Shown here piece by piece: positions 45,353 through 58,408 of a stretch of DNA of 64,000 nucleotides. Under the pieces are notes generated by a model, which was given only the letters and a program-made list of their open reading frames with translations, ran no database searches and was not told where the DNA came from. Made by a program: the position numbers and the translations under genes. Numbering within the stretch: position 1 is the first letter of the stretch; each line of letters opens with the position of its first letter. This DNA comes from Crocodylus rhombifer. Taxonomy: Eukaryota; Chordata; Crocodylia; Crocodylidae. The DNA is taken from positions 1 through 64,000 of the forward strand of contig JAVSML010019006.1 in NCBI GenBank assembly GCA_038503035.1. Reading direction: 5' to 3'.

Positions 45353-46860
45353 AGGATTGAATGTTGTGGGGCGCCTCTGCTGTGACTCTTGCAGGAAGGT
45401 GAGCTGGCCAGGAGGGAAAGACCTCAATTGTATTTTGAGTTCATCTGTTTCTACAGAACATGTTGCTTCCCACGAGCACCTGTGATGTGTTTCTCTCTGA
45501 AAAGGCTCCCTTAGATCCAGGGATTTCTGCACACCAAAAAGCCAGAACAGTAAATATTTATCCAAGATGTGCAGCTGTTAATGCGATCCAGTCTTCACTC
45601 ATTGCAAACGGCATCATGATGATGGGTTCATTCAGGAAGGAGCAGAGGCTGGGCGACGTGGGCCTGAAGCATGTGTTCCCTGGTGAGCATCACAGATTGC
45701 CCCCATCGCTGGCGGTGTCTGAGCCACTGCAAGGCTTCTGCTGTCTTGAAGGCCTGAGCGCCTCCAGAGATTGCTGTGCATCCCCACTGTGCCTCATAGC
45801 AGCCCCGTGCCCTGTGGTGGTGCCTCCACCTTTCTGGCTGACATCCGCTCTGCAACTGTGCCCAGTGCTGCCAGCGTCTCCCTGAGGGGCAGCACAGCAG
45901 CTTCTCCCCAGGCAAGAGGGAGTGGTTCCCTGCTGCCCTGGACTGCAAGCCCCAGATCCCGTGTCTGGTGGTCTCTCTAGGCTCTGCTTCCCCAGCTCTG
46001 TCAGGACCTCGTGTGCACTGTCAGCTGCTAGTCAGTAAAGAGGAAGCAGGCCACGCAAAGCTACAAAGTAGGAGAGGAAGGTGTGCATTGGTGTCTGCTC
46101 TGTCAAGCTCTCAGCTGCGTGCATTTATGGGACATCAACCGGGAGCTTTCTCCTTTCCTCTCGCGCTGCCTTGCTCTGGTGCTGGCAGTCTGGATCTGGC
46201 TCACCAAGGGATTCCATCCAGCCTGTGGCAGGTCCTTGGGCAAGCATGGGGGGCAGCCCAGGACGTGGTGTGTGTGGCTGGTCCCGCTGCCCCCGGGTGC
46301 AAGGGGGGCTGGGGTGGCATGGTGGCTGGATTCAGCTTCCTGGCACCGGTGGCTCCTTATGGCTGTTGCTGCCAGTGTTGCTGCTGTTGCCGGACCCAGC
46401 CCGTCTTCCTTGCACCCACTACCAGGGGCAACAGATGCAGCAGGCAGGTGGACTGGCGAGGTCTCCTGGGACCCCCGTGGAGGGTGCACTCAGATGGGAT
46501 GGGGCTGTGGGCAGGCGGGCAGGAAGCGGCATCCAGGAAGGGGCCAGGTGGGCCGGGCTGGGATCACGGAGCAGTGACAGCGCAGTGCTGGGACAGAGTC
46601 ATGATCTGCTCCCCACGTGCCCCTTCCCACAGAATTGGCACCTGTTGCAGGGATATGTGGGAAGCGAGTCGTGGCTCTACCCCAGCCCCTGGCCCCGCAC
46701 TGTAATCCCTCGTGATCCTGGCCCTGGCCCCGGCCCCCTCCATAGCCAGGCTTATGGTCCAACTCCCTACACACTGCAGAGCGGAAGGGAGCAAGCAAGT
46801 TAGAAAGGAGCATTTCAGGGTCAGCCGCTGGGGTGTAGCATGAGAGCTTTGCATTTCCCC
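45353..46860. other. intron D-E, no recognised feature
   Basis: Long open frames around 45968-46803 on both strands reflect G+C-rich sequence with few stop codons; none shows recognisable protein content. Confidence 0.5.
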
Positions 46861-46902
46861 AGCTCAGTTCAGCTCAGCTCAGCTCAGCTCAGCACAGCAC
46901 AG
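46861..46902 (+). repeat. (AGCTC)n pentanucleotide microsatellite
   Basis: Eight pentamer units in a row, with AGCTC as the main unit and variants agttc (second) and agcac (last two). Confidence 0.95.
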
Positions 46903-49140
46903 GGAGAGCTCTGGTTTCATCAGGAGTCCTCCAGAGCCATCACGAGTCACAAAGCCGGGGACTCACCGGGTTTGTTTTGGTTTTTTCCCCAGGTTCACGG
47001 TGTCTGTTTGCATGCCTGTGGGACTGGTCTTTCCCAACCCCGGCCACAGGAATGCGCAGGTGTGCTGGGAACAGCTGCACACCCTTCCCCTGCTGCACCC
47101 TCTTGGCAGCTCGCCCTTTGTCTCCCAGCGCCTGGGGAAGTGGCCAGGCAGGACCCGTAAAGATGCCGTAGCCATGCTTGCTTCCTCGGCTTGCTGAGAG
47201 CCCTGGCCAGAGCACGGCTAGAGTCTCCAGCTCAGAATTTGACCACTGCTGCCTGGGAATAACACAGGGCCCATCTCTCTTTCCAGGAGGGGTGTCTAGG
47301 AACAGGGGCCGTGTAGCAATTGGATGAGCATTAATGAGGTGTGAACAGCTGAGAGGTGTAAACAGCTGTCCTCACTCTGGTCAGCAGAGAGGCTTAAATT
47401 GTAAACGATTTGGAAGGACTGATGCCATTTGCAGTGTTAAATAGCTGCCCCCTTCCCCACCAGCATCTTGGCTGGCTCATTGATAGCAAGGTTAAAAACA
47501 GTGCGCTGTCCTGGTGCAGCTCCACAGGCAGTCTTTTGGCTGGAATTTGCCCCATCTCTCAGTGGTGGGTGCTCTGGAAGCACAGGGAAGGAAAGGCAAA
47601 GGGAGGAAACAGCAACGAACTCTGGATTTGGTCAGTCAGAGGGGGTTCAGAGAGCAGTGAATGATTAAAGGGCCGATGACAGCAAGAGACGAGGGGCTCA
47701 GCTTGAGCTCATGGAAGGAAGGTCAGGAAGTGACTTAATCTTTAAGTACCTGCTTGAGGAACAGAAATGTAAGGGCAGCTCTGAACAAAGATGTAACTAG
47801 ACCCAAGGGCTGGGAGCGGAAGTGGATAAGCTGGGACCGAGAGCAAGGGGCGCATCGCTAGCAGCATGGCTACTCACCCGTTGAAGCAGCTTGTCAAGGG
47901 CTCGGGTACGCTCTCCGTCCTGGACACGCGGGAACGGTCTGCACTCATGCTGAGTGGAGTTTGTCCCAGCTGGTCCCCGGCCCACTTCATACAGGGGTTG
48001 GGTTGGAGGGCTGCAGCAGTCCCCTGGCTGCATGTGTCCATCAGAGGAAGGTGTTTGCAGGAGAAGGCACATGTGCTGCGCAGAGGCAGGACCAGGGATC
48101 TGCGGGTGGGGAGCAGAAGCCCTCGGCACTGTCCCTCGCCGGAAGCAGTCGCTGCGCTCCGATGTCAGCAGGGTTGGAATAAGCCTGTCTCTGGAAGCCC
48201 TGACAAATCCTTCGTAGGCATGGTCTGCCCCGCAGCACACCCCTGGGGATGCTGGTGTGTCTCCTGCTGAGAGAAGCCCTTGAGATCGGGTTTCCCCTCC
48301 CTTGCCCCTTACAAAAAAAGCACTGCTGTCTCTGCTCCGCTTAACAGAGCCGGCAGGTCCTCCCTCTTCTCCCTGACTCTGCCTTGGTTTGTTTTCCACC
48401 GTGGTGGATCTTGGTGCATAAAGAGGAGATGGGCAGAGAGCTGGGCAGCCACTGCCCCTGCTGCTCCATCCTAGGCTCTTCCTGCAGCCCTTACAGTTTT
48501 GCTGCCGTCTGTAATCCTAATGCCCAGCCCCTGGCTTGCCTTGCCTTGCTACTGTGATGTCTGGTGGCTGCGGGGCCAGTGTATTTCATTCTTGTGCTGC
48601 ACTGAAGCTGGTTGCTGAGGCTGTGGTCTCTACCTTTGCTTCGGTGCGCTGCAGCCTTCCCTGCGAAGCTGGAGGTCCTCGTGGGAAGGCCCTGCCGAGC
48701 TAGTCGAGTTACGTCAGAGCAGAAGACTGTGAGGCCCTCTGCGGCCAGCGGTGCAGCAATCCTGCTCCCCCCACGGTAGCGTGACAGCCAGTGCTGCGGG
48801 TGACTGGGATTGAATAACCGCATTCCTGGCAGGGTGGGGAGAGCTGGGTGGCTCTCGGGGAGCTGCACGAGGGTGCGTCCAGGTTTGTAACTGCCCCTTC
48901 TTTCTCTGGCTCATTTCCTCCTCTTGCCCCGCGCCCTCCCCATTTCAGGTGGAATCGGTTTTGCTTGAGGCCCATTGCTTCTGCCCAGCTGTTCGGAAAG
49001 CCACGGCCTCCTCCACGCAAACCCTTTGTTCTCGAGAAGTTTCATGTCCCCAACCCTGCGCTTCCAGAGCACCCACCACTGAAAGGGCAGGAATCCCCCG
49101 TGGCCACAGGTCCCAGCTCCAGGCTGTCCTGCACCGGTTG
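46903..49140. other. intron D-E, no recognised feature
   Basis: Plain intron, about 2.2 kb. Confidence 0.5.
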
Positions 49141-49275
49141 CATAGATTCATAGATGTTTGGGTCAGAAGGGACCTCAGCAGATCATCAAGAACGACCCCC
49201 TGCCCTGGGCAGGAGAGAGCACTGGGGTAAGACAACCCCAGCCAGGTGCATGTCTAACCTGATGCATCCTTCATC
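49141..49275 (-). repeat. CR1-type LINE 3' end, minus strand
   Basis: The tail catagattcatagatgtttg followed by ggtcagaagggacctcagca and a ccctgccctgggcagg region is a CR1 3' end in reverse orientation, truncated after about 135 bases. Confidence 0.8.
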
Positions 49276-52200
49276 CCTCCCACACCCTGCATTGCACACA
49301 GGTGCCAAGCCCCCCTGTCTGGTTGGACTCGGAGGCCTGTAGAGCCATGTCCTGCACACCAGATACAGCGCGTCCTGCGAGGAGTGGGCAGTGGCCCTTC
49401 CTCCTGCAGCACCTCCCTCTGGCTGATCCCAGGAGCCTGGCATTGGATTTGTGCACTGTCCATCCCGCCTTCCTCCCCGTGGGCTCTTGCAGGCAGAGCT
49501 TGGCTCCCCATGCTGTCTCCCTGCTGGGCTGAGCACCCTCGGCTTTGTGGCCAGCGCACCCAGCTCTGCCCAGGCCTCTTGGGGCAGGAGGGAGTAGCCG
49601 GGAGGAGCCTTCTCTGTTATCCAGGCCAATACTCAGAGCAAGACAGGAGCAAGATGTACAGTCTTGCCTAGCAGCTGCCCACTTTGGGGTGTCCTGTCTT
49701 CTCAGGGTGCCGTGCAGCATGCAGGAGGCCAGGGGCAGGTCTGGCTGGCCCCAGGGCCCTCTGCCATATCCTTCTTCCCATTTTTGTTGCCTCCTTTAAG
49801 CCTGTGGGTGATGTGTTGTGGCAGCACGATTTTGAAGGGGCTTTGTAATGCCATTAGCAGCATCTGCCCCCATCTTCCCATCCGCCTCGTATCACAGGCC
49901 TCGCACTGTGAGGGCTTGGGTTGTACTGTTGTGTGTTCCTGTGGTGCCTGGCAGGATGGGGGCTCCTTGTCGCTGTGTTCTGTGACAAAGGTGGTCTTGG
50001 CTTTATGCAAGCTCCTTTTCCAGCCTGGGCCCTGTGCTTCCACGGGAGCGCAGGGCAGGTGATGTATTGTTCATCACAGACAAGGGTGGAAAGGTGGTTA
50101 AAGAGCATCCAGGCTTTCTGCCCATTGTCTTGGGGCTATTCAGTGCGTGCGGGCTGCACCCCTGACCTCATGCCACCGCCCTGGGCTCCCAACGGGCTGC
50201 CGAGCCACACACCTTCCCCAGTGTCTGCTGCTTGTCAGTTATTGTACGTGTCTGCTCTCAGCCCGGAGAGGGCAGGGCAGCCCAGCGGGAAGCCACTGCT
50301 TTGGAAGCCTTCCTGAACATCTGCATTCAATCAACCCTGACATCTCTATTAGACATAATAGAGCCCACTTCAGCTGAACACCAGCAGCCAGGAGCCCGAG
50401 GACAGACCGCGCTGTGGATTCCTCTGCCCCGGAGGGTGCTAGCAGCTGGGCAGCAGCTGCCTGTGGTTGGTAATTGCAGTGGGCTGTGCTCCATAGCCTG
50501 CCCTGCAAAGCTGGAGAGCCTGACCGCGAAGCTGCAGAGGGAGCACCCGGCTCCATGGTCTGCAGAGCTGAGCCATGGCAGGGGGAAGGCGGGGAGGATT
50601 CAAGTTGTCCTGAGCCAGGAAGCAGCTCTGTCAGCTCCTTGGCAGGGGGGAGGATGCCAGGACTCAGACTCCTCTGTAGATCGTGCCCCGTACTCATTCT
50701 CTGCTGATCTCCCCCTCTGTTTTCTTTCCAGAACCGGTATAGCGAAGTTGAGAGAGAGGAGACTTGTGAGGAGGAAAGGGAGAGCTGAGGTGTGTCCGTG
50801 CAGGCAGCGAGGGACTGCGTCGGAGCAGCTAGTAAGCGAGGGACACAAGGGAGAGTCTTGAGTGCACATGTAGGTAGCCCCGTCTGTGCATTGTACCTAC
50901 CCCAAGCGTTCCAGGAGTGGCAGAGCTGCTCGCCAGCTGTATCTCCACAGGGCCATGCATGCACGCAGGAAAATTATCCCCTCCCACAACTTCTGCTCCT
51001 ATATACCTACAAAACCCACCAGTTTCTCTGCCTCGGTCTCATTCTCAACTGTCTGGGCAAATGCGCATCCCAGTCAGGCCCTTGCAGAGGGCAAGGCTGC
51101 ACTGGCCAGCCAGGGTACCAGGAGGCCACAGCCAGAGAGAGCTCAGCACAGACCAGCTCATCTGCTGAGAAGCCGTGTCATTTTGCTCATGTGGGTCTCT
51201 GTGCTGCCGTGGCTCGAGCGTCAGCAGCACCTGGAATAACTCGGGCATAGACTCTGTGCTGCCATCACTCCAGGCCAACGCGGGGTGGCTGAGGCCTGCT
51301 GCAGTACACATGTGCATGTTGCCCCTGCCCACGGGTGGTCCACGACAGGTCCCTCTGCAGGCTGTGCTCTGCTGCTGTGTTTGAAGAGTCTCACTTTCCA
51401 CCTCATCCCGGGGCAGTGCAGGGGCATAGCTGGCTCCCAGCCCCGTGTTGAGGCCCTGGAGCACGGGAGAAAAGAGAGCCTCTGCTTGCTGGTTTGGATG
51501 GCTGATGCTGTCCTGCCCACAACGACTGGTACCTATCAGGGGTAGGTTTTCTCCCTCAAGTGCTGAGCTGTTCCTCACGCTCTGTCACCATGGGGAGGAG
51601 TTAGAGATAGAGCTGCTCACAAATGGCCAAGGAGTTGTGCAGGGAGCCTGGACACAACCTTCCAGCTGGAGCAGCCACTTGCCCAAGCAGCAGTTTGCAT
51701 TCACCCTCCCCATGATGTAGCTTCACTGTTCTGGGCTGACCCTGACACACTGTGGGCACCTCCTGTGGAGCAACCAAACACATAGCTGCTGCCCAGAATC
51801 ACCTTCCTTCCCTGTGGGGTGCCTGCCAGATCACCCCTGTTCCCTAGCCCAGGTCCCCTTCTTCCCTCCTTCAGAGTTCCCCACATTCAGCTGGACATCA
51901 TGTTGTGCCCATCGCGATCCCTCAGGCCAGCCGAGAGCAGTCTCCTGCCAGCACCATGTTCATTTGGCAGAAGTGCTGGGAGGCCATTCTTAGCAGTCGC
52001 TCTGGAGCTCCCTCCCCTGCCCCCCAACCCCTCGGGGCTTGACTGAACCCAAGCCCAGGCATCTTCTGGAAGGGCTGTAAAGCCTTTTTATTTGGGCAGG
52101 TCTTCACCAGGCAGGTGATGTGCTGGAGTGTAGTATGGGGCATTTGCTTTACTACATATTATTTCATTTTAATACTTTTATCTGTCTTGCTAATGCCTCT

Positions 52201-53336
52201 GTTTTTCATTGTAAGCTGAGGTTTCAACCTCTGCTGGGGAGGGCAGTGTATGAACCAAATAAATGCATAAATCCACCCAAAACCCCCTCCTCTCCCTGTT
52301 CCATGGACTGGCAGGGAAGTGGGGGGTGGGCTGGTGTTGTGAATAGACTCATCCCCCATGAAAGTCTCTGCCTATGAAATGTTGGGATCCAAGGTCCAGC
52401 TCCCCTGTTTCGGCAGGGAATGGCTAACGGTGCTCTAGGCAATGAGGATCCCCATACATAGCTGCTGGTTTCTCTCCATAGCGGTTTATCTGGCCACCGC
52501 TCACCTGATGTTTGATAAGCATTCTCAATGATAGAAAGACTCCCAGTTGCAGAAATGATGGTACGTTGGTATAGATAATACCTGGAGAAATACAGTGAAG
52601 CCTTAGTCATGGGCTTTCCGTGTTGCTCCATAACATCTGCTCTCAAATAGTGGCCAGCATGGCCTCTGGTAGGAGTGGATATAATAAGTACTTGAAATAA
52701 CCCCTGTATGAAATGCACCAAAAACCTCCTCCTTCTTGCTTATTAGAGCTTGTAACTTAAACCCAATTGCTGTTTGTAACTTGAAACCGATTTCTACTTA
52801 AAGCCCGGCCCTTTGTGTAGAACCTGCTGGAGACTGAGCCCAGGCAGCGGACGTTTATTGCCTGGACTAGATCAAGTTTGCAAACTGAGCATGCAGGTTA
52901 GAAAATGCCATAATGATGGTTGCTCCAGGCAGTCTCCATTCCAGCCCTTTGTGCCTGTCCTCGTGACAGGACCCCAGAATTGCTTTCCCTGTAAGCCCTG
53001 TCTCCTTCCATGCACAAAATGATTTTCATGACTAGGTCTCAGGAGTCATGATTTCTTGTTACCTTCTTCACTTCTCTTTCATAACTGCTTTCTGGCAGCA
53101 GAAGGCTCTCACAGATCAGGACCCCAAGGGTTATTCCAGGTCCTGGAGAAATGTGCTTTACAGTTTTGCACCCTCCCTCCCTTCAACCTGCCCCATTCTG
53201 CCCTGGTCTCTCTGGGCACTTGTACATGTGATAGGGGTTTAGTCCTTCAGGGTTGCATTCTGTGCCCCTAAATTGAAACAGCAAGTTTTTAATGGAAACG
53301 GTGGGTTTTATTTTTCCATCCCTATATATACGTCAT
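49276..53336. other. intron D-E, no recognised feature
   Basis: About 4 kb without recognised repeats. It contains an unrecognised minus-strand open frame of 165 codons (52224-52721) and an AT-richer patch at 52140-52270 with an AATAAA. Confidence 0.5.
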
Positions 53337-53339
53337 TGT

Positions 53340-53800
53340 CCTGGCAGTCGCAGGTGCTTACTGAAGGCAGAAGCCATGAGGGGCCCAATCTTTTTTTTTC
53401 CTCACCTTGGCGGAGCTTGTCCACCTCTTCTGCAGCTGGGGAGCGAGCTGCTGGAGGGCCAAGTGGCCCCTGAGCTGCGGGTGGGGCCCAGTCCTTCTCT
53501 CCATGGTTGTGGCACCCTCTGGGACCACCCACATGGGCTGCTAGTGGGCTCAGTGCTGCCCCAACTTGGAGGCGCCTGATCCAACTCTTTCCTGAGCCTG
53601 TATGGACTTCTGGCACCTCATGTCCCATCCCTACCACCTTCTCCAGCTGCCAGCAAACCCAGCCACCCTCCTGCTGCCTCCCCACACTGCCCCAGGCATC
53701 CTGCCAGCCGCGGGCGCTTGCTGAAGGCAGAAGTGGTGAGGGGCCCAATTCTTTTTCAGCAGAACCTTCCCATCTCTCCTGCGCCTGGGGGGGCAAGCTG
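53340..53800 (+). repeat. direct duplication with a 360-base offset
   Basis: The stretch 53341-53395 (ctggcagtcgcaggtgctta, ctgaaggcagaagccatgag, gggcccaatc, T-run) recurs at 53701-53755 (ctgccagccgcgggcgcttg, ctgaaggcagaagtggtgag, gggcccaatt, T-run). It then continues with weaker similarity to a shared ctg(c)agctgggg/ctgcgcctgggg region. The offset is exactly 360 bases. It may be two copies of one short repeat or a local tandem duplication. Confidence 0.8.
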
Positions 53801-54839
53801 ACAGATCAATGGCTGCAACGTTCCAAGTTGCAACATTGCAAACTATACTACATTGGGATGTGGTTTAGTTTGTGGTGGTGAAAACTCATTTAAAACCCCC
53901 CAAACTCACGTAGGTGTAAAGTCTGATGCCATTAAGCCACACAAAAGGAAATTTTCATCACATATACAAGCACCTTCTCTTCTCAGCCTTGCCCCCTCTG
54001 CACTGCTGTCCTCTTTCATGTGAGTCAGGGTATTTCCATTAACATCAGCCCCCAACTTGTCATCTTCCTCCTGGCAGCTGGGGGCAGCAGGGGCACTGAG
54101 GACAGAGGAAAGATTCTCCTTGCTCGCTTTTCCAGCAGCCACAGGCCCTGGGGAAGGTTCTGCTTGCCTGGTGTAGCTCTGGGCTGGGGTCTCCCACAAA
54201 ACCCTGCTCAGCCCCCATGAGTGGTGGTTTTCAGAGGCCAGCAGTTTAGATGGATTTTCCCAGGGACAGACCCGGGCAGGTCTCCAGCACCAAGATGACC
54301 CACTGGGATGCTCCCAAGCCCATCCTCTGCCTCATGCCATGGAAGCTCTAGAGCTAATTTTGAGTTTTGTCTTCTCAGCACCAGCCCAATGGGGCCCTGG
54401 TTCATGGCTGAAGCTCCAGCATTATTACACAGATAGTGGAAACAGGACCCTTGCAATGGCTGTAAGGATCAGCAAAGTGTGAGACAGTGGCCTTGCTCTT
54501 GGAAATGACAGAATCATTTTTGCTGAAACTGAAAGAAACGATGTGTCCAGTAGCCTAGTCACAGCATGGAGAATCTTCGTGCGAACTACCCCGCTGGGCA
54601 AGGAAACTGCATTATAATGGAGAGCGTTAGGCCACCATGACCACAGACATTCCCTTAGTGAGATGATAATGAGCCATGCGAAGGAGCTCTCTGTAGCAGT
54701 CTAATTTTGTTCTTTCATGAGATCACATGTTTAGCTGGTAACAGTGCTGGTGTGGAGGGAGTACACGTAACTGTGTTGTGAGGGGTTGGACTTCGCACCT
54801 CGTGGCATTCTGGTTTTATCAGATTAGTCACATCCAATA
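53801..54839. other. intron D-E, no recognised feature
   Basis: Plain intron; no recognised repeat. Confidence 0.45.
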
Positions 54840-55900
54840 TCAACAAAACACATGTAAGTGGATTAAGACCTGACTGACTGATGGGTCTCAGAAACAGTCA
54901 TCAGCACATCGTGATCAATTAGAATTTCTTTCTGCCAGGGTCGGGCCAGACCGGACGCTGTTTAACACATCCATCAGCCATTGGGAGAATGTACATAGAG
55001 TCATCACTGGTGACATTTGCAGAGGGCCCAGCAGCTGGAGGCACAATAAGAAATGCTGAGGCCGGGACAGTCAGAGGAGCCCAAACTCCTTGGCTGTCTG
55101 GGCCCATTCAGGCAGGCTGCACTGTAATGCCTCCAGATGCAGAGGCTTACATGGCTGGACCTGGCCTGCAGGCTGCACCTACAAACAGGGGCCTGTGTCT
55201 GCAAACCGCTGTGAACAGTTCACTAAAACATCAGCCCAGTGCTCAGCTGGAAAACAGGCAAACCAAATGTTAGGATCTGTTAAAGAGGGAAGTCTGAACA
55301 AAATGGGAAGTATTGTGACGCCCTTTTACAAATCCATGATGCATCCGCAGCTTGGATCTGGTGCCCACACCTCAAAAGGGATAGAGAAGATCTAGAGAAG
55401 AGGAGCAAGGATGATGAGTGGTGAGGAGAGACTATAGAAGCCAGGCCTGTTCAGTTTGGAAAAGAGATGCTTCAGGGGGGAAACGAGAAAGATTTACAAC
55501 ATTCTAACTGGGCAAGAGAGTAAATAACGATTTACTACTGACTGTCTCACAATGCAAGAACAAGGGGTCACACATGAAAGGAGCAAGCAGTAAGTTTAAA
55601 ACTAACTAGAGGAAGATCTTTTCCACGCAGCCTGTAATTAGTATGGGACTCTGCCACCAGATGCAGTGGGAAGTGACAGTTTAGCCAGATTCAAAAGGGG
55701 TTTGGACACATTTTTAGAGGAACGGGGAATCGGTCACTATTGAGCATGGGAGTGAGAGGCACGGCTTCTGCATCAGAACTGCCTGGACCTTCAATGCTGG
55801 AGACTGCAGGGGAAAGACCCAGTCACACTCCCTTCCAGCCTCTCCTCTCTGCCGCCGTGTGACACCAGAGATTGGGCACGACGCACGTGAGGTCTGACCT
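54840..55900 (+). repeat. ancient L3/CR1-type LINE, about 1 kb of ORF2 and 3' region
   Basis: From about 54860 (gactgatgggtctcagaaac) through ttctttctgccagggtcggg and the frame LFNTSISHWENVH (54958-55000) it follows the TDGSQ…G.LFNIFINDLE region. The ADD region follows as GDICRGP. From 55255 the order gcaaaccaaatgttaggatc, cttttacaaatccatgatgc, gcaagaacaaggggtcacac, ttaaaactaactagaggaag and gattcaaaaggggtttggac is the usual L3-type C-terminus and 3' region. It is heavily mutated, but the order is intact. Confidence 0.8.
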
Positions 55901-56426
55901 ATAAGTGGCTGTTCTTACATTCCTCTGCATCTTAGGCAGGGTCAAGGGGTTGCAGCAGACACACCGCTTGGTGTGACCTTTTTAGACAAGGCTGGGGCAC
56001 AGAGGGCCAGTGCTCTCCTAGGGCATGTGAACAGGGGAGCAGCAGCAGGGAGGTGGTCAAGCATCCTGATACAGCATTGGTGAGAGCAGCAGTGTGGCCC
56101 AGCGCAGCATCCGTAGGCTGAAGTACGCTGAGAAGTTGGAGGTGGCACAGCACAGTCCGCAGCTGTCGTTTGGGGGCTGGAGACACTGCCTCAGGGTGAG
56201 ACTTGAAGCCTTCAGGGTGTTTAGCTCATCACAGAGAGGTCTGCACGGTGACTTGCTGCACTGCTGACGTACCTGCATGGTTGGGCAGGGAAGCATTGAA
56301 GTGGAGTGAAGCCCAGGTATCTGCTCTTTTAAGCCAAAATTGCCTGGTTGCTTCCAGCATTGCCCTCTGGTGCCAGACAGGGCACAGCCCAGGGAAGGGG
56401 AGGTCCTTTCAAGCTGTACAGCCGAA
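55901..56426. other. intron D-E, no recognised feature
   Basis: Plain intron. Confidence 0.5.
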
Positions 56427-56434
56427 AGGTAGAG

Positions 56435-56686
56435 CAGTGATTCTTAGCTGGGTGTCGGGACATCCTTTGAAGGAGGTATGGACCACTATGCAGTGTTAAT
56501 ACTGTGATGCGTGCAAACACTTGCACATGATAAACCCAGAGATTTCCAATGTCATTCCAGCTTGCTGTGGTCTGTCCAAGGTACTTCCCACAGAAGAACT
56601 GCTCTTTTATTTTTTCCATAATCAAAAGCTGAGTGAGCCAGCCCTTTCCAGGGGGGCCGGGAGTCAAACAGGGTTGAGACCTACCA
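56435..56686 (+). mobile_element. hAT-type non-autonomous DNA transposon, family A
   Basis: The element starts cagtgattcttagctggg. Interior matches to the other family-A copies include gataaacccagagatttcca and cacagaagaactgctctttt. The right end is diverged (gttgagacctacca). Flanking 8-mers aggtagag and gtgtagaa share gtaga, a weak remnant of a target duplication. No transposase. Confidence 0.75.
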
Positions 56687-58408
56687 GTGTAGAAGCTCCC
56701 AGGTTTGCAGAGCAGGATGGACAGGTCTCAGTGGGAGAAGGAGATCCCCGTGGGAGGCTGCTCCGAAGGGCCACAGAGGCTGGAGGAGCCTTGGGTGCTG
56801 GCAGAAGAGGATGAGCCCTCAGGTAGGGGACAGGGCCTCCAAAAGACCCAGCCTGGAGCTGGTTGTGCTGGAGGAGGAGCATGGCAAACTGTACAGCAGT
56901 TCAAGGTCTGGGACCAGACCAGACCCTGTGGAGCAGGTGTCCCCTTCCACATTCCCCTTGGGGTGAGGGAACAGTCCTGCTGCCACGCAGGGGAACGAGG
57001 ACCTGATGGGGAGCCACGTGTGACTGCGGGGTCAGATGCTCATCAGGGCTGCGATGAAGGCACTGCAGCATGCAGACTCCCGGGAGGGGCTGTGCATTCA
57101 CCCCAGAGCCTGAGCAGAGGGAGGACCGACCTCTTGCCGGGCCACAGCTGGGTGCTGAAAAGCTCTGGAGCCTCTCAGAGAGGCTGAGTGGGAATCCATG
57201 GCCAGAAGCTGAAAGGAGACGATCTCTGGTTGGAAACATGGGGCACATTTTTAACTGAGGGCAGCTCCCAGCAGTGACAAGCCACCCAGGAAGCAGCAGT
57301 TTCTCCATCTCTCGGTATTCTGAGATCCAGCCGGGGGGTCTTTCTGGAAGGAGCTTAGCAAAACTCTAGGTACTGGGCTGAGCTGTGGAGTAACGGTGGA
57401 AAGCCCCTAGCATGGGCTAGGCGGGAGGTCTCAGTAGCTGATCTGCTGGTGCCTTCTGGCCATCAGTTGGCAGATCTAACCCATTCCCTATAGCTCTCCT
57501 GCTTCACGGGGTTAGCACTGAAGGTCCCTCCAGGTCTTGCCTTTTCCACACGTGCTGGGAGAGGTGGATAGTGGAGCAGTCGCCCATATGTGGGATTCCT
57601 GGCATGTTCCTCACAGCACCTGCTCTGCAGAGGATGGCGACTAGATCTGAGCTCCCCCGTGCCCGCAGCCCCTGCGCTCTTCCACTCGCGGCTGTGCAGG
57701 GCAGACTGGTCTCCCATAGCTGAGTGTGGGGTTGGGGTCTGTGTGCGGAGTACCTGTGTACCAGGGGCGTTGTGCTGCTCTGTTCAAGTCCATCTTTCCG
57801 CACCTTGCCAACATCCCCATGCTTTGCTAGATGGAGACATTACTGGGAAGCAACGGTAAATGAAGATGCATAATGCAAGTTAGGTGCACATGTCAACTGT
57901 GCAGCTTCCAGGTCCGTCAGGGCCCTCCCTTCGCTGGCTTTATGGAGCACAGGGCTCTGCAGCCAGTCTTTTCCCCACATGAGGAATAAAAAGCACCAGT
58001 GGGCTGCGTTCCCAGAACCAGGAAGACACGTGGCCAAATACAGTGGCTGGTATGAAAAGCAGCCAGCCAAGAACTCGCTCTGCTTTGATTCAAATTATCC
58101 TGGACTTGGATTTGGTCTTAGTGATTTGGGGAAGAACAGAAGCTTTTGTAGAGGCAAATTGAAGTGACAGTCCCAGACCTGGGGCAACTGCACACATCAT
58201 TTAAATGCTTGCAGGGAGCTCCTGCACTTGCTGGGGACGTCTACATCTGCTGTCCCACTCATTGGCAGTGGAGGCATCTCCTCAAGCTGTGAGTGCACCA
58301 GAGAAAGGGGGAGCGAGAACTGGTGTCCTCCCTGCGCTCTGAGAAGGCGAGGGCAGAGGTGTCTTAATCCGACTGCTGTGTTTCCTTGTTGGTTTTTGTG
58401 TTCCCTAG
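56687..58408. other. end of intron D-E, no recognised feature
   Basis: Plain intron leading to the exon E acceptor. Confidence 0.5.

Noticed and set aside
45968..46803. Overlapping open frames of 240-245 codons on the plus strand
   Set aside because: Three frames and the opposite strand are open together in G+C-rich DNA, with no recognisable protein content.
50239..50964. 241-codon minus-strand frame
   Set aside because: Low-similarity, composition-driven frame overlapped by a 209-codon plus-strand frame; no motif seen.
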